The position numbers and the translations under genes were made by a program. The notes under the pieces are model-generated. The model searched no databases. It was given only the letters and a program-made list of their open reading frames with translations, and had not been told where the DNA came from. A stretch of DNA of 64,000 nucleotides from contig OZ242253.1 in assembly GCA_965206975.1 (NCBI GenBank), positions 1,054,001 to 1,118,000 on the forward strand, written 5' to 3'. The DNA comes from JAAXGI01 sp965206975 (lineage in GTDB: Bacteria; Gemmatimonadota; Gemmatimonadetes; Longimicrobiales; Gaopeijiaceae). Positions 43,647 to 52,978 of the stretch are shown here, one piece after another (the first letter of the stretch is position 1; the number at the start of each line of letters is the position of its first letter).

Positions 43647-43992
43647 GATCCTCCTCCCACTTGCTTGCGTCTCAGCTGGACCGGCCCCGAGCCACCCCAA
43701 CGGGGCGCGCTCCGGACCCAGGGACCCCCGCTCCGGCACGGGTGAAAAGATGGGCAATCGGTCCCCACCTCCCACCCGTCCGGGTCCGTGCGGTCCTTCA
43801 CCCCGCGTTTCGGGCCTGTCTGCCTTATCCTCACGCCCCGGCCAAATGGAAGACCCGGGCTGGTCTCTCTCCCCGCGCCGGATTAGGATCGGCCCCGGGC
43901 GGAGACTCGGGACGGCGGTCCCTCCGCAGCACTTCCTGACCCATCCGGCAAGAGATCAAGCTCTCGTGAACCCGCGAAAAGGGGAAGCTCCG

Positions 43993-44706
43993 GTGGCGCT
44001 CGTGACCGGCGGCGCGGTCCGGGTGGGCCGCGCCCTGACGTTGGGCTTGGCCTGCGCCGGGTACGACATCGCAATCAACTACAACACCTCCGAAGCAGAG
44101 GCACTCGACGCCTCCCGAGCTGTGGCGGAGATCGGCCAGCGGGCACTCGTCCTTCCGGGCGACGTCTCCCGGCTCGAGGATGCGAACCGGATGGCGGCGG
44201 CCGTGGGGGAAAAACTCGGGCGGCTGGATCTCCTCGTAAACAACGCCTCCCTCTTCCGGAGCGCCCGACTTCTCGAGATCGGGGAGGACGAGTGGGACCG
44301 GGTCATGGCCGTGAACGTGAAGGGCCCCTTTCTCATGGTGCAGGCGACTGTGGAGCTCCTCACCCGCACGCGGGGCCGGGTGGTGAACCTGGTGGACCTC
44401 TCCGCCTTCCAGCCCTGGGTCGAGCACCCCCACCACTCCGTGTCGAAGGCGGCCCTCCTCCACCTGACGCGGGTCATGGCGCGGGCACTTGCCCCCCAGG
44501 TACGCGTGAATGCGATCGCGCCGGGCGCCGTACTCCTCCCGGAGGACTACGGCGAGGCAAAGCGGGAGCGTTCTCGACAGGAGGCCGCCCTCGGAACGCT
44601 CGGATCCCCCGAGGACGTGGTCCGAACCGTGCTGTTCCTGGAGCGCTCGCCCTTCATCACCGGGGAGGTGATCGTCGTGGACGGCGGCCGCCTCGCCGGC
44701 GGGTAG
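43993..44706 (+). CDS. Pteridine-reductase-like SDR with His at the catalytic Tyr position
   Basis: 237 residues. The cofactor loop TGGAVRVG and INYNTSEAEA resemble PTR1/FolM pteridine reductases; NNASLF and VVNLVDLSAFQPW (with the Asp of PTR1 type) follow. Where SDRs have Y-x-x-x-K, this one has H-S-V-S-K: residue 148 is His (codon CAC, 44434-44436), Lys is 152. GTG 43993 is chosen because GGGGAAG lies six bases upstream; an earlier GTG at 43966 is possible. The 346 bases between it and fumC contain only the upstream frame. It may complete the pterin pathway on the other strand. Confidence 0.8.
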   Translation: MALVTGGAVRVGRALTLGLACAGYDIAINYNTSEAEALDASRAVAEIGQRALVLPGDVSRLEDANRMAAAVGEKLGRLDLLVNNASLFRSARLLEIGEDEWDRVMAVNVKGPFLMVQATVELLTRTRGRVVNLVDLSAFQPWVEHPHHSVSKAALLHLTRVMARALAPQVRVNAIAPGAVLLPEDYGEAKRERSRQEAALGTLGSPEDVVRTVLFLERSPFITGEVIVVDGGRLAGG

Positions 44707-44800
44707 AACAGAGTCCCCCCGCGCACTCCGGCTGACGTGCCCCCCGCTCCGGCCCCTCCTCGCCTGCCCGGCCCGAGGGCCTGTGCGTCCGGGAAGCCCG

Positions 44801-45784
44801 CTACCCGGAACCCTCCGGGGAACCGCCGTGCGCGAGCCAGCGCTCTGCTTCGAGCGCGGCCATGCACCCCGTCCCGGCCGCCGTCACAGCCTGCCGGTAG
44901 TAGGCGTCCATCACGTCGCCCGCGGCGAAGATTCCCGGGACACTCGTCTCCGTCCGCCACGCGCGACGGGTCACCACGTATCCGGCCTCGTCCAGCTCGA
45001 GCGTTCCCGCGAGGAACGCGGTATTCGGCGTGTGTCCGATCGCGACGAAGAGCCCTCCGACTGCAACCTCCCTCTCCCGGCCCGTCCCGGTGTCCCGAAT
45101 CGAGATCCCGGTGATGAAGTCGTCGCCGAGGACATCCGTCACCTCGTGATTCCACTCGAACCGGATCTTCTCGTTGGCGAGCGAGCGCCTCGCCATGATG
45201 GGCGACGCCCGGAGCTGGTCCCGGCGATGGACGACGACAACCTCGCGGGCAAACTTCGTCAGGTAGAGCGCCTCCTCCATCGCGCTGTCGCCGCCGCCGA
45301 CCACCGCGAGCACCTTCTCGCGGAAGGCGGGGAGGGCCCCGTCGCACACGGCGCAGGCGGATACGCCGCCCCCGACTTGCGCAAGACGCTGCTCGTTCTC
45401 GAGTCCAAGCCAGTTCGCGCGCGCTCCCGTGGCAATGATCGCCGACCGGGCTCGAACAGCGGATCCCCCCGAGGTACGAAGGAGGAAGGGGGACCTCTGC
45501 CCCTCGATCGAGACGACATTCTCGGTCACGACGCGCGTGTCGAAACGGAGGGCCTGACGCCTCATCTCGGCCATGAGCGCCTGACCGTCGAGGCCTTCAG
45601 CAAAGCCCGGATAGTTCTCCACCTCGGTCGTGAACATGAGCTGCCCCCCGGGGATCATCTCCCGCGAGGGCTCGCCCTCGTAGACGACGGGATCCAGCAT
45701 CGCGCGGGCTCCGTAGATGGCGGCCGTCCAGGCGGCTGGACCCGAGCCGACGATCACGACGTTCTCGCTGCCTCGATCGGTCAT
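44801..45784 (-). CDS. trxB: Thioredoxin reductase
   Basis: 327 residues, FAD/NADPH-dependent. FAD loop VIVGSGPAAWTAAIYGARA, redox pair CAVCDG, NADPH loop VVGGGDSAMEEALYL and HRRDQLRAS, and FAD closing motif GIFAAGDVMDAYYRQAVTAAGTG. Complete, cytosolic. It follows the ferredoxin-NADP reductase gene after 15 bases, likely one transcript. Confidence 0.94.
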   Translation of the reverse strand: MTDRGSENVVIVGSGPAAWTAAIYGARAMLDPVVYEGEPSREMIPGGQLMFTTEVENYPGFAEGLDGQALMAEMRRQALRFDTRVVTENVVSIEGQRSPFLLRTSGGSAVRARSAIIATGARANWLGLENEQRLAQVGGGVSACAVCDGALPAFREKVLAVVGGGDSAMEEALYLTKFAREVVVVHRRDQLRASPIMARRSLANEKIRFEWNHEVTDVLGDDFITGISIRDTGTGREREVAVGGLFVAIGHTPNTAFLAGTLELDEAGYVVTRRAWRTETSVPGIFAAGDVMDAYYRQAVTAAGTGCMAALEAERWLAHGGSPEGSG

Positions 45785-45799
45785 GGAGGTTGGGAACCC

Positions 45800-46819
45800 T
45801 TACTTGTCCTTGAAGATCTTGAGGCTCGTTGAATGCCCCGGGTTCACGCGGGCGGAAGGATCGACGCGCCGGACCGCGTTGTTCACGGCGATCGCGGCCT
45901 CCGCGAAGCCGGATGCGATCAGGTCGAGCTTCCCCTCGTATTCCACGATGTCGCCGGCCGCGAAGACCCCGGGGAGGTTCGTCTCCATGAGCTGGTTTAC
46001 GATGATGCGATTCCTGTTCAGCTCCACGCCCCACGACGCGATGGGGCCGAGGTCCGGCTTGAAGCCGAGAAAGGTGAGTATGGCATCGAAGTCCATTGTC
46101 ACCTCGTCCTTCGTTCGATTGTTCACGAGGACGGCGGACTCGACCTTCCCATTCCCCCGGATCTCGGAGACCTCGTGAAATAGCCGGAGCTCGATCTCGC
46201 CCTCCGCCTCGGCCCGGTGGAGGCGCTCCACCGAGAGCTCGTGCGCGCGAAAGCGGTCTCGACGATGGGCCAGGACAAGGTGCTCAGCCTTGTCCTTGAG
46301 GATCAGCGTCCAGTCGAGTGCCGAGTCGCCTCCCCCGACGATGAGAACCTTCCTCCCCGCGTACGCCTCGGGATCCTTCACCGCGTAGTGCACCCCGTGT
46401 CCGAGGAACTCGTCGTACCCCGGCACATCGAGGCGCTGGGGCTCGAAGGCGCCCTTCCCGCCCGCGATCACGAGTGTGCGAGTCCGGTAGCTCCCGCCCG
46501 AGCAGTCGAGGCGGAGCGTCCCCTCGTCCTCCCGGACGACGTCCCTCACCTCTTCGTCGAGAACGAGATCCGGCCCGAACTGCATTGCCTGCTCGATGAG
46601 ATCCTTCGCCAGCTCCTTCGCGAGGATCTTCGGAAAGCCGCCCACATCGAAGATGTACTTCTCCGGATACAGCGCGGTGAGCTGCCCCCCGAGCTCGGGG
46701 AGGGAGTCCACGATCGTCGTGGACAGCCCGCGCATCCCGGCGTAGAAGGCGGCGAAGAGCCCGGTAGGCCCGCCCCCGACGATGGTGATGTCCTTGATGC
46801 CGCCTGTCTCGTCAGTCAT
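45800..46819 (-). CDS. Ferredoxin-NADP+ reductase, thioredoxin-reductase type
   Basis: 339 residues. Same fold as TrxB (GGGPTGLFAAFYAGMRG, VGGGDSALDW, VFAAGDIVEYEGK) but no CxxC, and DSLPELGGQLTALYPEKYIFDVGGFP is the signature of the YumC/type-2 ferredoxin-NADP reductases. Transfers electrons between NADPH and ferredoxin or flavodoxin. ATG 46819 begins the family's usual N-terminus. Confidence 0.92.
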   Translation of the reverse strand: MTDETGGIKDITIVGGGPTGLFAAFYAGMRGLSTTIVDSLPELGGQLTALYPEKYIFDVGGFPKILAKELAKDLIEQAMQFGPDLVLDEEVRDVVREDEGTLRLDCSGGSYRTRTLVIAGGKGAFEPQRLDVPGYDEFLGHGVHYAVKDPEAYAGRKVLIVGGGDSALDWTLILKDKAEHLVLAHRRDRFRAHELSVERLHRAEAEGEIELRLFHEVSEIRGNGKVESAVLVNNRTKDEVTMDFDAILTFLGFKPDLGPIASWGVELNRNRIIVNQLMETNLPGVFAAGDIVEYEGKLDLIASGFAEAAIAVNNAVRRVDPSARVNPGHSTSLKIFKDK

Positions 46820-46941
46820 GCAGTGCGTGTTGGGTCGCGGGTGGTTGGGCGCCTGCAATCACTCGCCCGCGCAGCGTGCAACCGGTCGCGGATACGATAC
46901 ACCCGAATCCCGGCGGGTTGAAGTCGGGGGGCGAGCCCGCG

Positions 46942-47511
46942 CTACCGCGCCGGGCGCTCGCCCGTCTCGGACGAGGCGGAGAGACGCCGGATCCCTAGCG
47001 CCAGAATCGCGCGCGCATTCTCGTAGGAGATCATCCTCAGCGCCTCATCGGCGGGGAGCCACCTGCACTCCGTGATCCCCTCCGATACCTCGGGCCTCGC
47101 CTCGCTCAGCACCGACCGCATCAGGTAGAATCGGCAGAACTTGTGGATCAGGATCTGGTTCGCACGGAAGCTCCAGTCGATTTCCCCGAGATCGGCTCCC
47201 AGCTCTAGGTCCGCGAGCCCTGTCTCCTCCTCGACCTCGCGAAGCGCGGCCTCCGCACTCCCCTCTCCATCCTCCAGATGGCCCTTCGGCAGCCCCCAAC
47301 GCCCGTATGGATCCCGGATCAGGAGGACGTGTGGCCGACCTCCGAGGAAGCGGACCACGACGCCCCCGGCGCTCTGCTCCACCACGCGCCCGCCGCTCGC
47401 GGGAGCGGTGAGCCCGTCTCGCACCGAGGGCGGCCGGGCCAAGCCGGCTCGATCGTCCGCCGCCCGGAGGCCCCGGGTGGAAGCCGGATCAGAAGATCGA
47501 GATTCGGACAT
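46942..47511 (-). CDS. NUDIX hydrolase
   Basis: 189 residues. NUDIX box GHLEDGEGSAEAALREVEEE with TG complete (G-x5-E-x7-REVxEExG), preceded by SAGGVVVRF and LLIRDPYGRWGLPKG. Hydrolyses nucleoside diphosphate derivatives; the substrate is not known. ATG 47511 overlaps the end of mlaD by 23 bases; a later GTG near VEQSAGG would remove the disordered N-terminal 40 residues. Confidence 0.85.
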   Translation of the reverse strand: MSESRSSDPASTRGLRAADDRAGLARPPSVRDGLTAPASGGRVVEQSAGGVVVRFLGGRPHVLLIRDPYGRWGLPKGHLEDGEGSAEAALREVEEETGLADLELGADLGEIDWSFRANQILIHKFCRFYLMRSVLSEARPEVSEGITECRWLPADEALRMISYENARAILALGIRRLSASSETGERPAR

Positions 47512-48478
47512 ACCGGTCCGGGTTCTCCCGAATGTCCTCGAGGAGCGTCGCCAGCTCCACGAGGAGCACCTCCAGCTCGCTGGCCATCGTCGTATCGCGC
47601 AGGAGACGCCCTGCCATCCCGTCCCCCGTATCGAGCGTCGTCGCGACGGACTCGATCCGCGCGAATGTCGAGTCGATCCGGGCCGCCATCGATCGGAGCT
47701 CCGTGTTCGTCTCACCGAACTCCGTGGACAGCGTCCGCACGTTCCTCGATATGACGGCCAGATTCGCGAGCGTCGAGTCGACGGCGGCTCCGCCGAGGAT
47801 CCGATCCGCCGTATCGAAGGTGCCCCGGATCTGATCGGCCGCCGATGCAACCTCGTCCGTGGCCGCCTGGACGCCATCCGTGATCTCGGTGAAGGAGACC
47901 GCCTGCTGTCTCACGAGCTCGGAGAGGCCCGTCGTCACCTCCTCGACATTCGTGATCAGCGACGCGATCCGCTGCGCGGTCTCCTCCGAGAAGGCGATCC
48001 CCAAGCGGTCGGTAAGGACCGCGAGATTCGCAGAGATCCGGTCCGCCATCGCGGTCAGCTCCGATATGTCCGGAAGCGCGTACCCCGGGAGCACGCCGCG
48101 CGCGGGCGGAGTCGGATAGTCGCCGTACGGCAAGTCATCGCGCGAGTGGATCTCCGCCTCCCAGTCGCCGAAGAGGGATTCGGGGGAGAGGATCACGACC
48201 GGCTCCTCGGGGAGCGCGACCGGCTGCTCCACGAGGAGCTCGATTCGCACGAACTCCCCGCCCGGCTCGACCGCAACCGCTCCTACGCGCCCCACCTCCA
48301 CGCCCCGGTACTTCACGCTGTTTCCCGGCATGACCTGGCCAGCCTGGACGGCGATGACCTCGAGCGTCTCCCGGTACTGCCCGAAGCGCGTCCCCTGGAG
48401 CCAGAGGGTTCCTGCAACGGTCAGCGCGATGGCCCCTACGATGACCACGCCGACCATCGCCTCCCTGGTTCTGCTCAC
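47489..48478 (-). CDS. mlaD: MlaD-family lipid-binding (MCE) protein
   Basis: 329 residues: N-terminal transmembrane anchor (about 8-28), MCE domain (about 35-115: VMPGNSVKYRGVEVGRVGAV, SLFGDWEAEI), then a long helical tail with regularly spaced A/S/I/V residues (about 140-320), longer than in E. coli MlaD (183 residues). It would sit in the inner membrane facing the periplasm and bind phospholipids for MlaFE. GTG start overlaps the mlaF stop (GTGA). Confidence 0.9.
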   Translation of the reverse strand: MSRTREAMVGVVIVGAIALTVAGTLWLQGTRFGQYRETLEVIAVQAGQVMPGNSVKYRGVEVGRVGAVAVEPGGEFVRIELLVEQPVALPEEPVVILSPESLFGDWEAEIHSRDDLPYGDYPTPPARGVLPGYALPDISELTAMADRISANLAVLTDRLGIAFSEETAQRIASLITNVEEVTTGLSELVRQQAVSFTEITDGVQAATDEVASAADQIRGTFDTADRILGGAAVDSTLANLAVISRNVRTLSTEFGETNTELRSMAARIDSTFARIESVATTLDTGDGMAGRLLRDTTMASELEVLLVELATLLEDIRENPDRYVRISIF

Positions 48479-49221
48479 GACGCCTCCCAGAGTTCGGGCC
48501 GGCCCTCGACGAAACCCCGGACGACAGGGTCTTCGCTCCGCCGTATCTCCTCGACGCTGCCATGGAAACGGCAGCGTCCCTCGTGTAACATGGCGAGATG
48601 GTCGGCGAGGCGGTATGCACTCGCGATGTCGTGCGTGATGACAACCCCCGTCACCCCCAAGTCATCGCGCATCTTCAGGATCAACCCGTCGATGACCGTC
48701 TTCGTGATGGGATCAAGACCGGTGGTGGGTTCGTCGTAGAGGAGATACTTGGGGCGGGTCGCGATCGCCCGCGCGATCCCGATCCGTTTCTTCTGGCCGC
48801 CGGACAGCTCGGATGGGAAGCGATCCTCGAAGCCGTCGAGCTCCACGAGAGCGAGCGACTCGGCGACCCGGCGGCGGATCTCGGCGACGGCGAGTCCGCG
48901 AATCCGCCGGAGACCCATCCCTACGTTCTCGGCCACTGTCATCGAGTCGAAGAGCGCGGCGAACTGAAAGACGTAGCCTACGCTCCGCCGGAGTTCGTAC
49001 AGCTCCTCGCGATCGAGCGCATTCACTTCCCGGCCGTCGACGACAACGCGACCCCGGTCGGGGACGATGAGCCCAACGATGTGTTTGAGCGCCACCGACT
49101 TCCCTGACCCGGACTGGCCAAGGATCACGAGCGTCTCCCCGTCTCTGGCCGTGACGGAGAAGCCGCGAAGGACCTCCTTGGGTCCGAAGGCCTTGTAGAG
49201 CCCGCGGAGCTCGATGCTCAC
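48475..49221 (-). CDS. mlaF: MlaF-family lipid ABC transporter ATPase
   Basis: 248 residues. Walker A LGQSGSGKSV, signature LSGGQKKRIGIARAI, Walker B YLLYDEPTTGLDP, and switch His in VVITHDI. LSGGQKKR is typical of Mla/Ttg2A-type ATPases. GTG start 49221, 47 bases after mlaE, four-base overlap with mlaD. Confidence 0.93.
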   Translation of the reverse strand: MSIELRGLYKAFGPKEVLRGFSVTARDGETLVILGQSGSGKSVALKHIVGLIVPDRGRVVVDGREVNALDREELYELRRSVGYVFQFAALFDSMTVAENVGMGLRRIRGLAVAEIRRRVAESLALVELDGFEDRFPSELSGGQKKRIGIARAIATRPKYLLYDEPTTGLDPITKTVIDGLILKMRDDLGVTGVVITHDIASAYRLADHLAMLHEGRCRFHGSVEEIRRSEDPVVRGFVEGRPELWEAS

Positions 49222-49268
49222 TCGAATCGGCCTCGACCGCCGTGCAAGAGAGAGCGAGCCATCCTACG

Positions 49269-50051
49269 CTACAGGAGCACGACGGCCCACAGGGCGTCCA
49301 AGGCCAGGATCACCATGCAACTCGCCACCACCGCGCGCGTCGTATTCCGGCCCACGCCCTCGGCGCCCCCCCGGGTGTAGAGTCCGAAGTAGCACCCGAT
49401 CGAGGTGACCACGAGCCCAAAGCTCGTCGCCTTGATCAAGGCGAAGGTCACATCGAAGGGACGAAAGAAGAGCGTGAGACCGCTCACGAACTCCGGGGTG
49501 CTCATGTCGAGGAGGCGGAGCGCCGTCACCCAACCAGCGGCAATCCCGATCCCGATCGCGAGCGAGGTCACGAGGGGGAACATGATGACCCCCGCCAGCA
49601 GGCGCGGCAGGACGAGGTAGGCGACCGGAGGATACGCCATCGTCTCCAAGGCGTCCACCTGCTCGGTGACCCGCATCGTGCCGAGCTCCGCAGCGATATT
49701 CGCGCCGACCCGGCCCGACAGCGCGAGCCCCGTGAGGACGGGTCCCAACTCGAGCATCATCGTCTTTCCGACAAGGACGCCTACGAAGTAGAGGGGAACG
49801 GCGCCGGTGAAGGTATAGGAGGCCTGGAGGGAGAGGACGATCCCCGTGAAGGTCGCGATGAAGAGCCCGATCGGAACAGAGTCGACCCCGATCCGGGAGA
49901 GCTGCTGGGTCAGCTGCCGGCCCCAGATGTCCGTTTCCGGGAGGGCGGCTACGGCTCGGCCGGTCAGGATGCCCCACCGGCCGATCCCGGTGGCGAGCGC
50001 GTTCCCCCGCCTACCGATGGCCGAAAAGGGTTGGAGTAGTCGGTCCGTCAT
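49269..50051 (-). CDS. mlaE: MlaE-family lipid ABC transporter permease
   Basis: 260 residues, five to six membrane helices with the family stretch FTGIVLSLQASYTF, LGPVLTGLALSGRVGANIAAELGTM (read in parts), EQVDALETMAYPP and VVASCMVILALDALWAVV. First gene of the operon mlaE-mlaF-mlaD-nudix. No mlaB or mlaC follows, as in many non-proteobacterial Mla sets. Confidence 0.93.
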   Translation of the reverse strand: MTDRLLQPFSAIGRRGNALATGIGRWGILTGRAVAALPETDIWGRQLTQQLSRIGVDSVPIGLFIATFTGIVLSLQASYTFTGAVPLYFVGVLVGKTMMLELGPVLTGLALSGRVGANIAAELGTMRVTEQVDALETMAYPPVAYLVLPRLLAGVIMFPLVTSLAIGIGIAAGWVTALRLLDMSTPEFVSGLTLFFRPFDVTFALIKATSFGLVVTSIGCYFGLYTRGGAEGVGRNTTRAVVASCMVILALDALWAVVLL

Positions 50052-50315
50052 ATAGCGCCGCGGGAGGGAGTCGATCGCAGGACCCGGCCTCAGGTGGACC
50101 GGAGACAGAGTATCGCAGCCGCGGATTCGGGGCTACCGGGGAGGGGTGGGGCATCAGCGTCTGGTGTTGCCGCCGGAGGGCTGGCCACCTTGCGGGGCGG
50201 GGCGGGTGTCGGGTTCTCCTCCGAAGCCGGGTATGAGGGCGTCCTGGTCCCCACAACCGATGGCGCGGTGACGGCGCCGGACGGGCACGCACCGTCCACC
50301 GAACACTGTCCTCCG

Positions 50316-50474
50316 CTAGCGGGCGCGAGCGCTGCGACGATCCCGTAAGGTCCGCTCCCGTCTGCCGCCCCGGCTCAGCTTCTTTCGGTACGCCACCGAA
50401 CCGTCCGCCCTCACCCCATGTACCCGAAAGCTGTTCTTTGCCAGATCGATCCCGATAATGCTAGCCTCCTCCAT
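50316..50474 (-). pseudogene. IS110-family transposase, N-terminal remnant
   Basis: The first 30 or so codons read MEEASIIGIDLAKNSFRVHG and VAYRKKLSRG, the start of the DEDD domain of IS110 transposases including the first catalytic Asp (IGIDLAK). After that the sequence loses resemblance, with stop at 50316; the rest of the gene is absent. A strong ribosome-binding site (GGGAGGAGG) still precedes ATG 50474, and about 290 bases of upstream non-coding DNA remain. Confidence 0.75.
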
Positions 50475-50683
50475 TGGATGCCTCCTCCCTCAGATGGTCA
50501 GAAGTGCTCCGTACCATCTTGGCACATTGCGATGCCGTCGGGAGGGATGTCCAACTCCATCGGAACCGGTCCGGTGTACTCGACTCCCAGACCTGGTCCG
50601 ACCGGTCCTGAATCTGAGCTTCGAGGAACTGAGAAACTGACGGCCACCCATCGTCCCCAAGCCTGCTCCCAGGACCGGGACTC

Positions 50684-50719
50684 CAGACCACAAACCCCCG
50701 CCGTGGTCTGAAGGCGGGG
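50684..50719. repeat. Two overlapping, mutually exclusive hairpins before potA
   Basis: CAGACCAC (50684-50691) pairs with GTGGTCTG (50703-50710), and CCCCGCC (50696-50702) pairs with GGCGGGG (50713-50719). The second uses the loop of the first and a loop made of its right arm, so only one can form at a time. It may belong to the left end of the IS110 remnant or to a potA leader. Confidence 0.45.
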
Positions 50720-50767
50720 CGATTCTGGGATAAGCCTGTGACGCGCCCAACGAGGGAACCCATACAG

Positions 50768-51890
50768 ATGTCGCTGAAACGCCGGGCGCCCGCCGGTCCG
50801 GCGCACGCGGAGCTCGAACGGGTCACCAAGAGCTACGACGGGCGTACGGCCGTCGTGCGTGACCTCGACCTGACCGTCTCCAAGGGCGAGTTCCTCACCC
50901 TGCTCGGCCCCTCCGGGTCCGGCAAGACCACCTGCCTGATGATGCTCGCCGGCTTCGAAGCGCCGACCTCGGGAACCATCCGCATCAACGGCCGGGATGT
51001 CAATGACGTGCCACCACGGCGGCGGGGCATCGGTATGGTGTTCCAGAACTACGCGCTCTTCCCCCACATGACGGTAGGCGGGAACCTCGTTCCCCCTCGA
51101 GGTGCGGGGGCTCGACGCCGCGGTGCGCCGTGAGCGCGTTGGTCGCGCCCTGGAGCTGGTGCGGCTTGAAGGGTTGGAGCACCGGCGGCCAAGCCAGCTC
51201 TCCGGGGGCCAGCAGCAGCGCGTGGCCATCGCCCGGGCACTGGTATTCGAGCCCGATCTCGTGCTGATGGACGAGCCGCTCGGCGCGCTCGACCGGCGGC
51301 TCCGGGAGGAGCTTCAGTACGAGATCCGCCGCATCCACGCCGATCTGGGCGTGACGGTCCTCTACGTCACGCACGACCAGAACGAGGCGATGGTCATGTC
51401 GGACCGGGTCGCGGTCTTCCGGGCGGGGCGCATCGAGCAAGCCGCTTCACCCGAGGCCCTCTATGAAGAGCCCGAGCGCTCGTTCGTGGCCCGCTTCATC
51501 GGTGAGAACAACCGCTTGGCCGGCCGCATCGTGGCCGTACACGATGACATCTGCGACGTCGACGTCGCCGGCCGGATCGTTCGGGGATTCCGCGTCGCCG
51601 AATGCGGCCCTGGCGATCGCACAACACTTTCGATCCGCCCCGAGCGCGTCGCTCTCGCCCCCACGCCAGGTCTCTATACCAACGAGTTCGAGGCCCGCAT
51701 CGAGGACATCACGTTCCTGGGCGACCATCTCCGCCTGAGGGTCCACGTCTGCGACCGGTCGGACTTCATCGTCAAGATCCCCAACATGGTCGGCCACGGC
51801 GCCGTCATCGAGGGGGACCGTGTGCGCATCGGCTGGATCCCGACGGACTGCAGGGTGCTCGATCCGGACGACGAAGGAGATACGCCGTGA
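50768..51890 (+). pseudogene. potA: Spermidine/putrescine-type ABC ATPase with frameshift
   Basis: The first frame has Walker A LLGPSGSGKTTCLMML, Q-loop MVFQNYALFPHMTVG, and ends early in PPRGAGARRRGAP at 51133. The second continues VRGLDAAVRRERV with signature SQLSGGQQQRVAIARAL, Walker B LVLMDEPLGALD, switch His VTHDQNEA and the C-terminal TOBE domain to 51890. Near 51089 about two bases are missing compared with the usual -NLAFPLEVRGL- order. Joined, it is a full-length PotA. The frameshift is either real inactivation or a base-call problem. ATG 50768 (or GTG 50738). Stop overlaps potD start by GTGA. Confidence 0.85.
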
Positions 51891-52978
51891 GGGTGGCACA
51901 CGGATGGACCGTCGGTGCTCTGACGGTGGCGGCCCTGGCTACGGGCTGCGGCGAGCCGCGCGAGTCGTTGACGGCTGTTTCCTGGGGCGGCTCCTATGCC
52001 CGGGCCGTCACGCGAGGCTACATCGAGCCCTTCATGACCGAGACGGGCATCGATGTGCGCCTGGAGGACTACAACGGCGGCCTCGCCCAGGTGCGCGCGC
52101 AGGTGGTGGAGTCGGGCAACGTGCACTGGGACGTCGTGGACCTCGAGATTGCCGACGCGGTCAGCGGCTGTGACGAGGGACTCCTGGAGAGGATCGACGC
52201 CGGCGCGCTCTCGGCCGCCCCGGACGGCACGGCAGCCGTCGACGACTTCCTTCCCGAGACTCTGCTGGAATGCAGTGTGGGCACACTCCTCTACTCGACC
52301 ATCTACGCCTACAACGACGAGCGGACGCCGGGCGAGAAACCGACGACGCTCGAGGACTTCTTCGACCTGGAGCGTTTTCCTGGACGCCGCGGGATGCGCC
52401 GCACGCCCCTCGTGAATCTGGAATTCGCGCTGATGGCTGATGGCGTGCCCATCGAGGCGGTGTACGAGGTGCTCGACACGCCCGAAGGAGTGGTCCGGGC
52501 CTTCCGCAAGCTCGACTCCATCAAGGAGCAGGTGGTCTGGTGGGAAGCCGGGGCACAACCGCCGCAGATGCTGACCGATGGCGAGGTGGTGATGACGACG
52601 GCCTACAACGGTCGGATCTTTAACGCCCAAGTGCTCGAGAGCCAGCCCCTGGTGATCGTCTGGGACGGCCAGGTACTCGACACGGGCCAGTTGGGCATTG
52701 TTGCCGGAACGCCGAACCTGGAAGCTGCGCTAGAGTTCGTCCGGTTCGCTACCTCCTCGCAGTCGATGGCCGCCGTCAGCGGCCACATCGCCTACAGCCC
52801 CGCGCGGCAGTCGGGCCTCCCGCTCGTGGGGACACACGTCGAGACCGGCATCGACATGAACCCCCACATGCCGACGTACCCTGGGAACACCACGCGCGTC
52901 CTGAACAACGACTGGCTGTGGTGGAGCGACCAAATGGACGCGATGAACGAGCGGTTCAGCGCGTGGCTGGCGCAGTGA
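51887..52978 (+). CDS. potD: Spermidine/putrescine-type substrate-binding lipoprotein
   Basis: 363 residues. Signal peptide with lipobox ALATGC (Cys about 20), then the extracellular polyamine-binding-like fold: LTAVSWGGSYARAVTRGY, DVVDLEIADAVSGCDEG, GTLLYSTIYAYN, ERFPGRRGMRRTPLVNLE and TAYNGRIFN. The ligand may be putrescine or a related amine, inferred. GTG start overlaps potA and its stop overlaps potB, all in one operon. Confidence 0.85.
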   Translation: MRVAHGWTVGALTVAALATGCGEPRESLTAVSWGGSYARAVTRGYIEPFMTETGIDVRLEDYNGGLAQVRAQVVESGNVHWDVVDLEIADAVSGCDEGLLERIDAGALSAAPDGTAAVDDFLPETLLECSVGTLLYSTIYAYNDERTPGEKPTTLEDFFDLERFPGRRGMRRTPLVNLEFALMADGVPIEAVYEVLDTPEGVVRAFRKLDSIKEQVVWWEAGAQPPQMLTDGEVVMTTAYNGRIFNAQVLESQPLVIVWDGQVLDTGQLGIVAGTPNLEAALEFVRFATSSQSMAAVSGHIAYSPARQSGLPLVGTHVETGIDMNPHMPTYPGNTTRVLNNDWLWWSDQMDAMNERFSAWLAQ

